NCBI GenBank assembly: GCA_022824265.1
Contig: JAJEAG010000062.1
Coordinates: forward strand, 1 to 64,000
Direction of reading: 5' to 3'
Length of the DNA stretch: 64,000 nt
From: Candidatus Poribacteria bacterium
GTDB lineage: Bacteria > Poribacteria > WGA-4E > WGA-3G
Shown: one piece after another, positions 48,224-57,908 of the stretch
Position numbering within the stretch: the stretch's first letter is position 1
Layout of the letters: every line of letters begins with the position of its first letter
The notes under the pieces: model-generated
Told to the model about the DNA's origin: nothing
The model's input: only the letters and a program-made list of their open reading frames with translations
The model's database searches: none
Program-made: the position numbers and the translations under genes

Positions 48224-49066
48224 ATGAAAAAACTACTCTATTTTGTTGCACTCACCTTCGCGATTGCTATAATCTCTCCTAATGGAATTGTAGCGAATGT
48301 CGTGACTGACGGTCTGGTGAGTTATTGGACGTTTGACGGATCAGATATTTCTAATGACACAGTTAAAGATGTTTGGGGTAAAAACAACGGCACAATAGTT
48401 GGGGATCCAAAGATTGTCAATGGAGAGGTCGGTGAAGCATTAGAATTTGATGGTTCAGACGACTATATAAATTTGACAAACCTTGGTGATTTTGGTAGTG
48501 AAGTTGGTTCATCAACATTTGAAGCATGGGTCAAAACAGATTTTAAAAAGGATTGGACTACACTATTCAAAGTCCTTGATCAAGGTTGTAGTATGGCTTG
48601 GGCAATTGATGTTAATCGAAGTGCTAAAGCAGGTTTTCCACTTGCTGAAGATGTAGTTCATTTCTATGTCCGACAACAGGCTGTGGCGGGGTGTATAGAT
48701 ATTGCTGTTGAAATCGAATTTGCACTATCTGATGGTGAATGGCATCATATTGCATTCGTAATTGAGGATGCGAGTGATACTAAAATTAGTATATATATGG
48801 ACGGTAAACCACAGGAAGTTATCGTTGGGAAAGGAAGCGAATTAGACAACTTTGTTCCATTTGTGGAACCAGTCTATATCGGTGCTGCGAATAATCGTGG
48901 CAATGTAGAACGATTCTTTCCAGGTGTAATTGACGAGGTGCGTATCTATGATCGTCCACTAAACTCAGATGAAGTAACCCAGAACTATAAATCCAAAGTA
49001 GGACTCGGTGTTGAGCCTACAGATAAATTGTCCGCTCTCTGGGCTGCACTAAAAAAGGAATATTAA
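48224..49066 (+). CDS. LamG/concanavalin A-like secreted protein
   Basis: MKKLLYFVALTFAIAIIS signal; VTDGLVSYWTFDGSDISNDTVKDVWGKNNGTIVGDPK; GVIDEVRIYDRPLNSDEV; C-terminal VEPTDKLSALWAALKKEY. Confidence 0.88.
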   Translation: MKKLLYFVALTFAIAIISPNGIVANVVTDGLVSYWTFDGSDISNDTVKDVWGKNNGTIVGDPKIVNGEVGEALEFDGSDDYINLTNLGDFGSEVGSSTFEAWVKTDFKKDWTTLFKVLDQGCSMAWAIDVNRSAKAGFPLAEDVVHFYVRQQAVAGCIDIAVEIEFALSDGEWHHIAFVIEDASDTKISIYMDGKPQEVIVGKGSELDNFVPFVEPVYIGAANNRGNVERFFPGVIDEVRIYDRPLNSDEVTQNYKSKVGLGVEPTDKLSALWAALKKEY

Positions 49067-49129
49067 CCCAGAAATTCTTTTCCCTTTTTATGTACATTGA
49101 CAGATAACATCTTCCATTTGGTGGATAAC

Positions 49130-50002
49130 ATGAAGAATCTACTCTATTTCTATATACTATCCCTAATGATAGTTGTATCCGCGCTAAACGCGACTGCAAA
49201 ATCTATTGTAACAGATGGTCTTGTTAGTTACTGGACATTTGAAAAGCATACTATAATCGGGGAAAAAGTTGAAGATAAATGGGGAGATAACGATGTTACA
49301 ATTGAGGGAAATCCGAAAAATGTTCTTGGATACTTAGGTGATGCATTAGAATTTGATGGTACAGACGATTATGTCAATCTCACAAACCTTGGTGATTTTG
49401 GTGAAAACGTCGGTACATCTACATTTGAAGCTTGGGTTAAAGTAGAACATAAAGGTGGGGCAATGACACTATTTGATGTTCAAGATGAATGTATGAAATG
49501 GGGACTGAATTTTATTACCAATAACAAAGGGAAAAATGACGGTATAGAACATATTTCTGGAACCATTATTAAGGTTGATGAAGAATTGCCAAGAGATCTT
49601 TGCCAAGGTTTTGGGGAATTTCTTATTATACCCACAGTAACTGATGGTAGATGGCACCACATTGCGTATACTGCTAACATTGTTGAAAGAAATAGACTTG
49701 GAGTTAGTAAGTTTCAGCAGCTGAGAATCTATATAAACACGAAGCAAGTAAATAGAGGATCATTAATGGCATTACTTTCTCCGAAATTTATATCTTTTAT
49801 CAACCCTGTCTATCTGGGTGCTGCAAATAATAAAGGTGTTGTAAGACATTTTTTCAAAGGTACGATCGATGAGGTGCGTATTTACAATCGCCCCCTCACA
49901 GCAGATGAAGTGACACAGAACTATAATTCCAAAGTCGGACTCAGTGTTGAACCTGCTGATAAATTGTCAATAATTTGGGGAAAACTGAAATCAATAATTT
50001 AA
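49130..50002 (+). CDS. LamG/concanavalin A-like secreted protein
   Basis: MKNLLYFYILSLMIVVSALNATA signal; VTDGLVSYWTFEKHTIIGEKVEDKWGDNDVTIEGNPK; GTIDEVRIYNRPLTADEV; C-terminal VEPADKLSIIWGKLKSII. Confidence 0.88.
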   Translation: MKNLLYFYILSLMIVVSALNATAKSIVTDGLVSYWTFEKHTIIGEKVEDKWGDNDVTIEGNPKNVLGYLGDALEFDGTDDYVNLTNLGDFGENVGTSTFEAWVKVEHKGGAMTLFDVQDECMKWGLNFITNNKGKNDGIEHISGTIIKVDEELPRDLCQGFGEFLIIPTVTDGRWHHIAYTANIVERNRLGVSKFQQLRIYINTKQVNRGSLMALLSPKFISFINPVYLGAANNKGVVRHFFKGTIDEVRIYNRPLTADEVTQNYNSKVGLSVEPADKLSIIWGKLKSII

Positions 50003-50118
50003 CTTGTTCATAACGTTATATTAGAAGAATTTACAATTTACTATTGCTTGATTACCAAGACACGCAACTTAAACATTAAGATTTCATATACGTCTTAATT
50101 TCACAAAATCACATCTAA

Positions 50119-51456
50119 ATGGAATGGAGGAATAATACATTGCATAAATGCATACCGATATATTATCGGATAATTATCTTTTTTCTCTTAATTGCCATGT
50201 CGACATTTGTTTATGCCAACGATTGGTCAAGTTGGCGCGGACCTAATCAGGATGGCACATCTTCAGAAACTGATTTAGTTTCTGATTGGTCTTTAGAGGG
50301 GAAAAACCTGATCTGGCAAGCAGATTTTATCGGACGTTCCACACCTATTGTTATGAACGATAGGGTTTACGTCATTGGACGAATTGGCAAGGATATAACC
50401 GAACAGGAACGGATTGCTTGTTTTGACGCAAATACAGGGGACATGTTGTGGGATGACAAATTCAACGTTTTCCATACTACAATTACTTTCAACCGTGTGG
50501 GTTGGACAAGTCCAGTTGGAGACACAGAAACAGGGAATATCTATATACATGGGGTTCAAGGTATTTTCAACTGTTACGATATGGACGGTAACATCGTCTG
50601 GTCTCGTTCATTAACTGAGGAATATGGCAGGATTTCTGGCTATGGTGGTCGTGTTCACACGCCAATTATTGCTGGTAATCTTGTTGTTGTCAGTTACCTG
50701 AATGTCAGTTGGGGATCTCAGGCTATCCCTCGTCACAGATATTTTGCTTTTAATAAATATAACGGTGACTTGGTTTGGGTCTCAACTCCTGGCGGTAGAC
50801 CGTTGGATACTACTTACTCTACACCTGTTGTGACAGAAATAAATGGACAACGCTTAATCATCGGTGGAAATGCTGACGGAAGCATTTATGCGATGAAACA
50901 GACAACAGGGGAGATGGTTTGGGGATTTAAACTGAGTAAACGCGGTATCAATACCTCCGTTATAGTTTCTGGTAATAAGGTTTACGCTACGCACAGCGAA
51001 GAGAATTTAGACACAACAGCAATGGGACGCGTTGTCTGTATTGATGCGACTGGCACAGGTGACATCACAAAAACTCACGAAGTATGGCGATATGATGGCG
51101 TCGGGGTTGGTTATGCATCCCCTACACTCATGAATGGAAGACTTTATATAGTTGATAACTCTGCAAATATCCACTGTGTTGATGCCGAAACCGGAAAGGC
51201 AATATGGGAACATAGTATTGGAACCGTTGGTAAAGGTTCGCCGGTTTGGGCGGATGGGAAATTATATGCAACAGAAGTCAATGGGAAATTCCATATACTT
51301 CAGCCCGGTGCAGATAAGTGTGAATCACTCAGTGTTCAGGAGATAAATCGAGTAGATGATGACCATTATGTTGAGATTTTCGGTTCACCTGCAATTGCTA
51401 ATGGACGTATCTATTTCACCACAGAAGAACGTCTCTATTGTATAGGGAGGAAATAA
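50119..51456 (+). CDS. Secreted PQQ-type beta-propeller protein
   Basis: WSSWRGPNQDGTSSETDLVSDW...LIWQADF..STPIVMNDRVYVIGR, repeated blades such as VDAETGKAIWEHSIG..GSPVWADGKLYATE. Confidence 0.85.
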   Translation: MEWRNNTLHKCIPIYYRIIIFFLLIAMSTFVYANDWSSWRGPNQDGTSSETDLVSDWSLEGKNLIWQADFIGRSTPIVMNDRVYVIGRIGKDITEQERIACFDANTGDMLWDDKFNVFHTTITFNRVGWTSPVGDTETGNIYIHGVQGIFNCYDMDGNIVWSRSLTEEYGRISGYGGRVHTPIIAGNLVVVSYLNVSWGSQAIPRHRYFAFNKYNGDLVWVSTPGGRPLDTTYSTPVVTEINGQRLIIGGNADGSIYAMKQTTGEMVWGFKLSKRGINTSVIVSGNKVYATHSEENLDTTAMGRVVCIDATGTGDITKTHEVWRYDGVGVGYASPTLMNGRLYIVDNSANIHCVDAETGKAIWEHSIGTVGKGSPVWADGKLYATEVNGKFHILQPGADKCESLSVQEINRVDDDHYVEIFGSPAIANGRIYFTTEERLYCIGRK

Positions 51457-52409
51457 TGAAGAAGAAAAGTTTCACTTCAAGACAGAAAGACACATACATA
51501 TTACGTTATCTGTTGTTTGCATGCATGATATTCCCCCTAATTGTTATGGGTTGTGCTACCAAAGAGATCACAACTCCACCAATGAGTAATGAGCCAGCAG
51601 TTGAACTCCTACTTACACCTGCAGAAACGATAACAATGGGTGAACCTGTTGAACTGATCATCATCGGCTATGATGCTAACGGGAACCAGACAAATGCAAT
51701 CGGAACAATAGAATGGACGCACACAGGATTAACCGGATCGTTGGAGAACAGTACATTCACTCCTGATAAAAGTGCTGGAGCACATGCAGGAACGGTCACC
51801 GCAAAATCAGGTGAGATGAATGCTACATCCCGCATACGTGTGATTCCTTCACTTCCGTGGTCAGAGGACTTTGAATCAGTTAAACTTGAAAAAATACCCA
51901 CGCACTGGATCGGTGCGACCAATAAATTCTTCGTTAGAGAAATAGATGGTAGGAAGGTATTAGTCAAGACACCTGCGCAACGTGGTTTGGATCGATCCAA
52001 TGTTTACATTGGTCCTTCAACGATGAAAGACTATCAGATACAGATCGATTTATTGGGTAAAAGAGACAAACGCCGAGTGCCTGATATGGGTCTAATTGCT
52101 AATCGTTACACATTGGATATGCAAGGTCGACATCAACGATTGCAAATTAGGTCATGGGCATCTGACTTACGGATGGCTAAAACGATTGATTTCAAGTGGG
52201 AAACCGATGTTTGGTATACCATGAAAATGAAGGTGGAAGTTCTTGAGGATAAAGCAGTGATTAGCGGCAAAGTGTGGCGGACTGATGAATCTGAACCCGA
52301 TGACTGGACAATAACTGCCGAAGATCCGCTTCCCAATCGTGAAGGGAGTCCAGGTATTTATGGGTATTCTCCAGCTAATATATATTATGACAATTTAAAG
52401 GTATGGTGA
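51456..52409 (+). CDS. Lipoprotein with Ig-like N-terminal region and LamG/DUF1080-like C-terminal region
   Basis: Lipobox LIVMGC; TPAETITMGEPVELIIIGYDANGNQTNAIGTIEW; LPWSEDFESVKLEKIPTHWIG...NIYYDNLKVW. TAATG overlap with the upstream gene. Confidence 0.65.
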   Translation: MKKKSFTSRQKDTYILRYLLFACMIFPLIVMGCATKEITTPPMSNEPAVELLLTPAETITMGEPVELIIIGYDANGNQTNAIGTIEWTHTGLTGSLENSTFTPDKSAGAHAGTVTAKSGEMNATSRIRVIPSLPWSEDFESVKLEKIPTHWIGATNKFFVREIDGRKVLVKTPAQRGLDRSNVYIGPSTMKDYQIQIDLLGKRDKRRVPDMGLIANRYTLDMQGRHQRLQIRSWASDLRMAKTIDFKWETDVWYTMKMKVEVLEDKAVISGKVWRTDESEPDDWTITAEDPLPNREGSPGIYGYSPANIYYDNLKVW

Positions 52410-52412
52410 TTT

Positions 52413-54005
52413 ATGATTGTAGAAAATATAAGTGGTGCCAATGGCATCGCTACGTATGACGACATATATTGTAAACGTAATCCCTTATATGATAACAAGG
52501 TTAACATAAAAGTGTCTTCCAATACATGTCAAATCAGATCTGAGAAAGATAAAATATATGGATTGCGATCCTATACGCCAATCCTTTTTGTGTTGATGTT
52601 GGGAATGTTCTTTGTCTCCTCTATATCCATCGCAGATTCGCACAAGGAAATAGCATTGTGGGGCGGTTCCTTAGGAAGAAACATGGTTTCTGATGAGGTA
52701 AACATAGCGTCAAGTTGGAATTTGGCATCAGGTGAAAATATCAAATGGACAGCAGAACTCGGTTCACAAAGTTATGCTGGTCCTCTTGTTATCGGTGGGA
52801 AGGTGTTTGTTGGAACAAACAACGAGGCACTACGTAATCCAAAATTGACAGGCGACCGTGGGAATATTCAGGCATTTCGTGAATCTGACGGTGAATTTCT
52901 CTGGCAAATAACACACACGAAACTCGCTGCTGGACGTGTAAACGATTGGCCCCTGCAAGGAATCTGTTCTACACCTTACATTGAAGGAGACCGACTTTAT
53001 TATATCTCTAACCGTTGTGAGGTGGTTTGTATTGATACTGAAGGGTTTATGGATGGAGAAAATGATGGTCCATACAAAGATGAATCCGAAACAAGTAATA
53101 TTGACGGAGACATCATCTGGATATATGACATGATGGATGAGTTAGATGTCTTTCCACATAACCTTGCCACCTGTTCCCCACTTGCTGTTGGTGATCTGTT
53201 ATTCCTGGAAACAAGTAATGGTGTTGATGAAGGACATATCCACATCCCATCTCCATTCGCACCAAGTTTTATCGCGCTTAACAAAAACACTGGTGAACTT
53301 GTTTGGGAGGATGCATCCCCTGGAGAAAATATACTTCATGGTCAGTGGTCAAATCCTGCTTATGGCGTAATTAAAGGTGTTCCACAGGTTATCATCCCTG
53401 GTGGTGATGGTTGGGTCTATTCATTTGAACCGGAAACCGGAAAAATCATTTGGAAATTTGACTGTAATCCAAAAGACTCTGAATGGGTATTAGGGGGGCG
53501 CGGTACACGAAACAACATTATTTCAACACCAGTCGTTTATGATGGAAAAGTATATATTGCTGTAGGACAAGATCCGGAACACGGTGAAGGGGTCGGACAC
53601 CTATATTGCCTTGACGGATCACAAACAGGTGATACTACAGATACTGCCGCAATATGGCATTTTGGTGACGAACAGTTCAATCGGACTATGTCAACTGCCG
53701 CGATCCATGAAGGTCTCCTATATATCTCAGATTTAAGTGGTTTCGTATATTGTTTAGATGCCAATACTGGGGATCACTATTGGACCTACGATACTTTCGC
53801 AGCGATATGGGGTTCACCTTATGTTGTTGACGGTAAGGTATATATCGGGGATGAAGATGGAGATGTTGTTATTCTGAAAACAGGTAAAACCATGGAAGTG
53901 TTATTTGAAACTAACATGGGAAGTGCTGTTTACACAACCCCTGTCGCAGAAAATGGTGTGCTTTACATCGTAACGCGAAATCAGTTAATTGCAATAGAAG
54001 AGTAG
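52413..54005 (+). CDS. PQQ-type beta-propeller protein
   Basis: SWNLASGENIKWTAELGSQSYAGPLVIGGKVFVGTNN, NKNTGELVWEDASPGENILHGQWSNPAYG, CLDANTGDHYWTYDTFAAIWGSPYVVDGKVYIGDEDGDVVIL. Confidence 0.85.
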   Translation: MIVENISGANGIATYDDIYCKRNPLYDNKVNIKVSSNTCQIRSEKDKIYGLRSYTPILFVLMLGMFFVSSISIADSHKEIALWGGSLGRNMVSDEVNIASSWNLASGENIKWTAELGSQSYAGPLVIGGKVFVGTNNEALRNPKLTGDRGNIQAFRESDGEFLWQITHTKLAAGRVNDWPLQGICSTPYIEGDRLYYISNRCEVVCIDTEGFMDGENDGPYKDESETSNIDGDIIWIYDMMDELDVFPHNLATCSPLAVGDLLFLETSNGVDEGHIHIPSPFAPSFIALNKNTGELVWEDASPGENILHGQWSNPAYGVIKGVPQVIIPGGDGWVYSFEPETGKIIWKFDCNPKDSEWVLGGRGTRNNIISTPVVYDGKVYIAVGQDPEHGEGVGHLYCLDGSQTGDTTDTAAIWHFGDEQFNRTMSTAAIHEGLLYISDLSGFVYCLDANTGDHYWTYDTFAAIWGSPYVVDGKVYIGDEDGDVVILKTGKTMEVLFETNMGSAVYTTPVAENGVLYIVTRNQLIAIEE

Positions 54006-54007
54006 AA

Positions 54008-55081
54008 ATGAACCTTACTCCAAAAATAGAAAATGCACGAACAGCACTCGATGCACATGTGCGTGAAATAGTCAACTGGCACTTCAGTCCAGAAACGGGT
54101 TGCCCCTTCTGGTTAGAATACGCAGAAGGTTTGGATTTTGACCCAAGAAAAGAAATTGGTGGATATGCAGATCTGAAATGTCTTGGACATTTCCAGGATG
54201 AGTGGCTACGTGGTGGTCCCGTTCGCAGATGGGTACCAAAGGCTTATGCCGACAAACCAATTTATGTGTTTGAAACAGGTGGTTCCACAGGTGTACCAAA
54301 GTCTCGGATTAGCATACGCGATTTCCAAATTGATTATGAGTTATTTAGTAAAACACTCTCAGATGAGGGATTCCCACCCGGTAGTGACTGGTTGATGTTG
54401 GGTCCAACGGGTCCACGACGATTACGTCTTGCTGTTGAACACCTTGCACAACATCGTGGTGGAATCTGTTTCCTCGTTGACCTTGACCCGCGTTGGGTAA
54501 ACCAACTTGTCCGTTACGGAAAAAATGAGGAAATGGATGCATACAAGAACCATGTAATTTCGCAGGCATTGAATGTCTTAAAAGCACATGATAACGTCCA
54601 ATGTCTGTTTACGACACCGAAGCTGCTTGAAGCACTGTGTGAAAAAATATCCTTAAAAAAAGCGGGTATAAAGGGTATCTTTTGTGGTGGAACAGAGATG
54701 GATGCACAATTTCATCGCTTTGCACGCGAAGAACTTGTCCCGGGAATTGATTTTGTGCCAACTTACGGGAATACCTTGATGGGGTTAGCAACCTGTAAAC
54801 CTTTTGATCCATCAGATAATTATGCGATTATCTACTATCCACCACAACCGCGTGCTGTAATAGAACTGGTAAATCCGGATAATCCAGATGAACAAGTTGA
54901 CTACGGGGAGACAGGACGTGTTATGCTTACAACATTAACAAAAGAATTCTTCGTTCCATGTTTTCTTGAACGAGATGAGGCTGAACGCGCCGAACCGATT
55001 CCTGAATATCCTTGGGATGGTGTTGAAAACCTTCGACTGCTTACTGAACTCCAAGAGAGTGTTGTGGTAGGTGTGTATTAA
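54008..55081 (+). CDS. LuxE/phenylacetate-CoA ligase-like acyl-adenylating enzyme
   Basis: YVFETGGSTGVPKSRISIRDF (P-loop-like [ST]GxTGxPK), GIKGIFCGGTEMD, FVPTYGNTLMGLA, DYGETGRVMLTTL; about 357 aa, LuxE-sized. Confidence 0.7.
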   Translation: MNLTPKIENARTALDAHVREIVNWHFSPETGCPFWLEYAEGLDFDPRKEIGGYADLKCLGHFQDEWLRGGPVRRWVPKAYADKPIYVFETGGSTGVPKSRISIRDFQIDYELFSKTLSDEGFPPGSDWLMLGPTGPRRLRLAVEHLAQHRGGICFLVDLDPRWVNQLVRYGKNEEMDAYKNHVISQALNVLKAHDNVQCLFTTPKLLEALCEKISLKKAGIKGIFCGGTEMDAQFHRFAREELVPGIDFVPTYGNTLMGLATCKPFDPSDNYAIIYYPPQPRAVIELVNPDNPDEQVDYGETGRVMLTTLTKEFFVPCFLERDEAERAEPIPEYPWDGVENLRLLTELQESVVVGVY

Positions 55082-55137
55082 ATTTACAGCAGTATCTTAT
55101 TTGGGAACAAGTCGTAATCACTTGAAAGGAATATAAC

Positions 55138-55833
55138 ATGCCAACACGAATTGAGAAAGTTTTTCGTTCACCCTATTCTGTACCAAACGGTTTACAAGTT
55201 ACAGATGAGGGTCTGTGGATTGTCGACCAAATCACAGACAGAGTTGCATTAGTCGAAATCACTTGTGATCCAGAATATCATGTGCCGAAACATATCCGTG
55301 ATATACCCAGTGACTCTTCTAACACAAGTGGCATGACGTACGGTGAGGGTGTGCTCTGGTTAGCAGCAAACGGATCAGGAGATCGTTGGCGTGCAGTGCG
55401 AGATACAGATGCAAAATCTGGTGAAATTTTCAAGGTTGACCCTACAACTGGTGAAACACTCGGACGTTTTCCTGTGCCTGAAGGTGGTGGTACACACGGG
55501 GTTGAATACGATAACTTTGATGAAGGACATCTCTGGGTCCAAACGTTAAAAAATCAGGAAATACACAAGGTTAGAGCATCCGATTGGACGATTCAACATA
55601 CATTACCATTACCGTATGGTAGAGCACATGGTACCGTCAGAGTAGAGGACGGACTCTGGGTAACCCATACCTCTGATAGACTCATCGTCAAACTTGATCT
55701 CAATGATGGGGCAATACTTGATCAGATAGAAGTTTCAGAGGATTATCCTGAGCCGCATGGTTTATCCATTTACGGTGATGACTTTCTTTATTGTGATGCA
55801 TCCTCTGGGTGGATTGCAAAAATATCAAGGTAG
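55138..55833 (+). CDS. NHL/SMP-30/Vgb-like beta-propeller protein
   Basis: SVPNGLQVTDEGLWIVDQITDRVALVE, GEGVLWLAANGSG, GGTHGVEYDNFDEGHLWVQTL, GRAHGTVRVEDGLWVTHTSDRLIVKLD. Confidence 0.7.
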   Translation: MPTRIEKVFRSPYSVPNGLQVTDEGLWIVDQITDRVALVEITCDPEYHVPKHIRDIPSDSSNTSGMTYGEGVLWLAANGSGDRWRAVRDTDAKSGEIFKVDPTTGETLGRFPVPEGGGTHGVEYDNFDEGHLWVQTLKNQEIHKVRASDWTIQHTLPLPYGRAHGTVRVEDGLWVTHTSDRLIVKLDLNDGAILDQIEVSEDYPEPHGLSIYGDDFLYCDASSGWIAKISR

Positions 55834-55842
55834 TAGAATTAA

Positions 55843-57279
55843 GTGATACACATTCCAATTTTACGCGCAGGTCGAACCTATAGAAGTTTAAAGACTATTA
55901 ACGTCTCACATATCAAAACGGGTGAACCGTTAGTTGAAGTCAGTCAAGCCAACAGAGGTTTAATTGCCAAAGACCTACTTGACTTACCTCTCCATAGGCA
56001 AACTCTTGCAGAGCATTCTATCTCAGATTTGATAAAAAAATGTATTGATGCTGCAAGGTTCTTCACATCTGCAGACCTTCCACTTGATGAAGGCACTCAG
56101 TCCCCCGATGATTATATACAACAAGTGTCTGGAACAACTGGATTACCCGAAGCACTATGCAAACAGAATATGGGTAAGATACAAGGGGTTTTGGAGAATA
56201 TAGAACAGGTTTTAGACGGCTTGACAAGAGGTCTTGATTTACAGATACTTGACTCTGGATGGGGAATACAGAATAAACGTGTGCTGAGTTATGTCTGTGA
56301 AACAGATTCATTAGGTGCTGTGTTGCCAAGTAATTCCCCAGGTGTACATTCTCTTTGGATACCTGCTCTCCCATTAAAAGTACCACTCGTGTTAAAACCT
56401 GGACGTGAGGAACCTTGGACACCCTATCGTATCACACAGGCATTTATCGCTGCTGGTGTACCACCCGAAGCCTTCAGTTTCTATCCAACAGATTATCCGG
56501 GAGCAAACGAAATCCTATTCCGATGTGGGAGATCCATGCTCTTTGGTGGTGGTTCAACTGTAGCACCTTGGGTAAATGACCCGCGTGTGGAAATTCACGG
56601 ACCTGGACGTAGTAAGATTATTATACATAACGAACAGAACGGGAAGTTGGAAGAATATCTTGACCTAATCGTGGAATCGGTGAGTAAAAATGGGGGGCGT
56701 TCCTGTATCAATGCTTCTGGTGTGTGGGTAACGAAAAACGGCAACGATATTGCTCAGGAATTATCCGAACGTTTGGCGCGTATTGAACCGAGACCGCTTG
56801 ATCATCCAGATGCGGGAATCGCAGCGTGGGCAAATCCAAAATCTGCACACGGTATTTCATCACTAATTGATCGGCATCTCAAACAACCCGGTGCGATAGA
56901 ATTGACAAATGGAGATAGAGTAGTGGAATTAGACGGTTGCACTTTTCTCAGACCGACGGTTATATGGTGTGAGGACGCAGAACATCCGTTAGCAAATACC
57001 GAATTCCCATTCCCCTTTGTAAGTATTGTTGAAGTTCCATCATCGCATTTAGTAAAATCTATTGGAGTTACGTTAGTTGCTACAGTGATAACTGAAGATG
57101 ACCAACTCATAGAAGATCTTTTAAATACGCCACTCATTGATAGACTGAATATTGGTGCAATTCCGACGAATCAGATATCGTGGGATAGTCCACATGAAGG
57201 CAACCTATTTGAGCACCTATATAGACAACGCGCATTTCAACATAAGAATCGTCTGAATATAACCAATAATGAACGTTAG
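55843..57279 (+). CDS. Aldehyde dehydrogenase superfamily protein (LuxC/acyl-CoA reductase-like)
   Basis: GTG start; LGAVLPSNSPGVHSLWIPALPLKVPLVLKPGREEPWTPYRITQAFIAAGVPPEAFSFYPTDY, LFGGGSTV, NGGRSCINASGVWV (catalytic Cys candidate). Confidence 0.75.
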   Translation: MIHIPILRAGRTYRSLKTINVSHIKTGEPLVEVSQANRGLIAKDLLDLPLHRQTLAEHSISDLIKKCIDAARFFTSADLPLDEGTQSPDDYIQQVSGTTGLPEALCKQNMGKIQGVLENIEQVLDGLTRGLDLQILDSGWGIQNKRVLSYVCETDSLGAVLPSNSPGVHSLWIPALPLKVPLVLKPGREEPWTPYRITQAFIAAGVPPEAFSFYPTDYPGANEILFRCGRSMLFGGGSTVAPWVNDPRVEIHGPGRSKIIIHNEQNGKLEEYLDLIVESVSKNGGRSCINASGVWVTKNGNDIAQELSERLARIEPRPLDHPDAGIAAWANPKSAHGISSLIDRHLKQPGAIELTNGDRVVELDGCTFLRPTVIWCEDAEHPLANTEFPFPFVSIVEVPSSHLVKSIGVTLVATVITEDDQLIEDLLNTPLIDRLNIGAIPTNQISWDSPHEGNLFEHLYRQRAFQHKNRLNITNNER

Positions 57280-57475
57280 ATATTTTCATGACACCAACAC
57301 TGCTCTGATTGAGTTGTCAACAAATCCAATAGCGGAATCAAAAGAAATCAATGAGGACATTTACGTAGACCTGGATTCTAAAGGGAATCCTGTGGCAATA
57401 ACTATTGAACATGCCGACTTGCATGCGAATCTACCTAATTTGTTCTTTGAACAGATAACTGTCCCAGAATCATAA
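57269..57475 (+). CDS. DUF2283 domain protein
   Basis: MNVRYFHDTNTALIELSTNPIAESKEINEDIYVDLDSKGNPVAITIEHA; overlaps the ALDH stop. Confidence 0.75.
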   Translation: MNVRYFHDTNTALIELSTNPIAESKEINEDIYVDLDSKGNPVAITIEHADLHANLPNLFFEQITVPES

Positions 57476-57563
57476 CCTCTCTTACAATATAAGTTCTTAA
57501 TACAACCTTCCCTAAAAACCTTCATTATTACATATCACATATTCATATTTTGATTTTGAAATT

Positions 57564-57908
57564 ACTATAGTTTGGACAGTTTTATTGCAGTTCCTTATTG
57601 ATTGAATGGAATACTATTTATCCTTATGTCTGGTTCTGGACACCTTTCGCCCCGCTGGGGCTTCAGACCGTGGCAATGACCGGGTTCTATAGACCTTTCG
57701 CCCCGCTGGGGCTGCTGATTCTGTTTTCTGTGGGTTTGTGTGGTGGTGTAACGTATAGAAAAGTCTTTCGTGCAGCAAAGCCTCAGCCCCAGCGGGGCGA
57801 AAGGTGTATAGAAACGTGGGAACTCACCCCATTCCAAGCCCCAGCGGGGCGAAAGGTGTCCAAATAAAACTATCAAGCGAAAACTCTAAAAATTGTCCAA
57901 ACTATAGT
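57564..57908. mobile_element. Non-coding MITE-like element with TIRs and 7-bp target-site duplication
   Basis: TIR ACTATAGTTTGGACAGTTTT (57564-57583)/AAAATTGTCCAAACTATAGT (57889-57908), 19/20; TGAAATT directly flanks both ends (57557-57563, 57909-57915). Confidence 0.8.
57641..57859. repeat. Symmetric array: two direct plus two inverted copies of ACCTTTCGCCCCGCTGGGGCT
   Basis: Copies at 57641-57663 and 57694-57714 (+) and 57785-57807 and 57837-57859 (inverted). Confidence 0.95.

Noticed and set aside
57641-57859. Possible CRISPR array
   Set aside because: Only four copies, two in inverted orientation, uneven spacing, no cas genes.
57598-57876. ORFs on both strands (89 and 93 aa) across the GC-rich array
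   Set aside because: They only translate the inverted repeats (FAPLGL / PQRGER) inside the MITE-like element; no coding signature.
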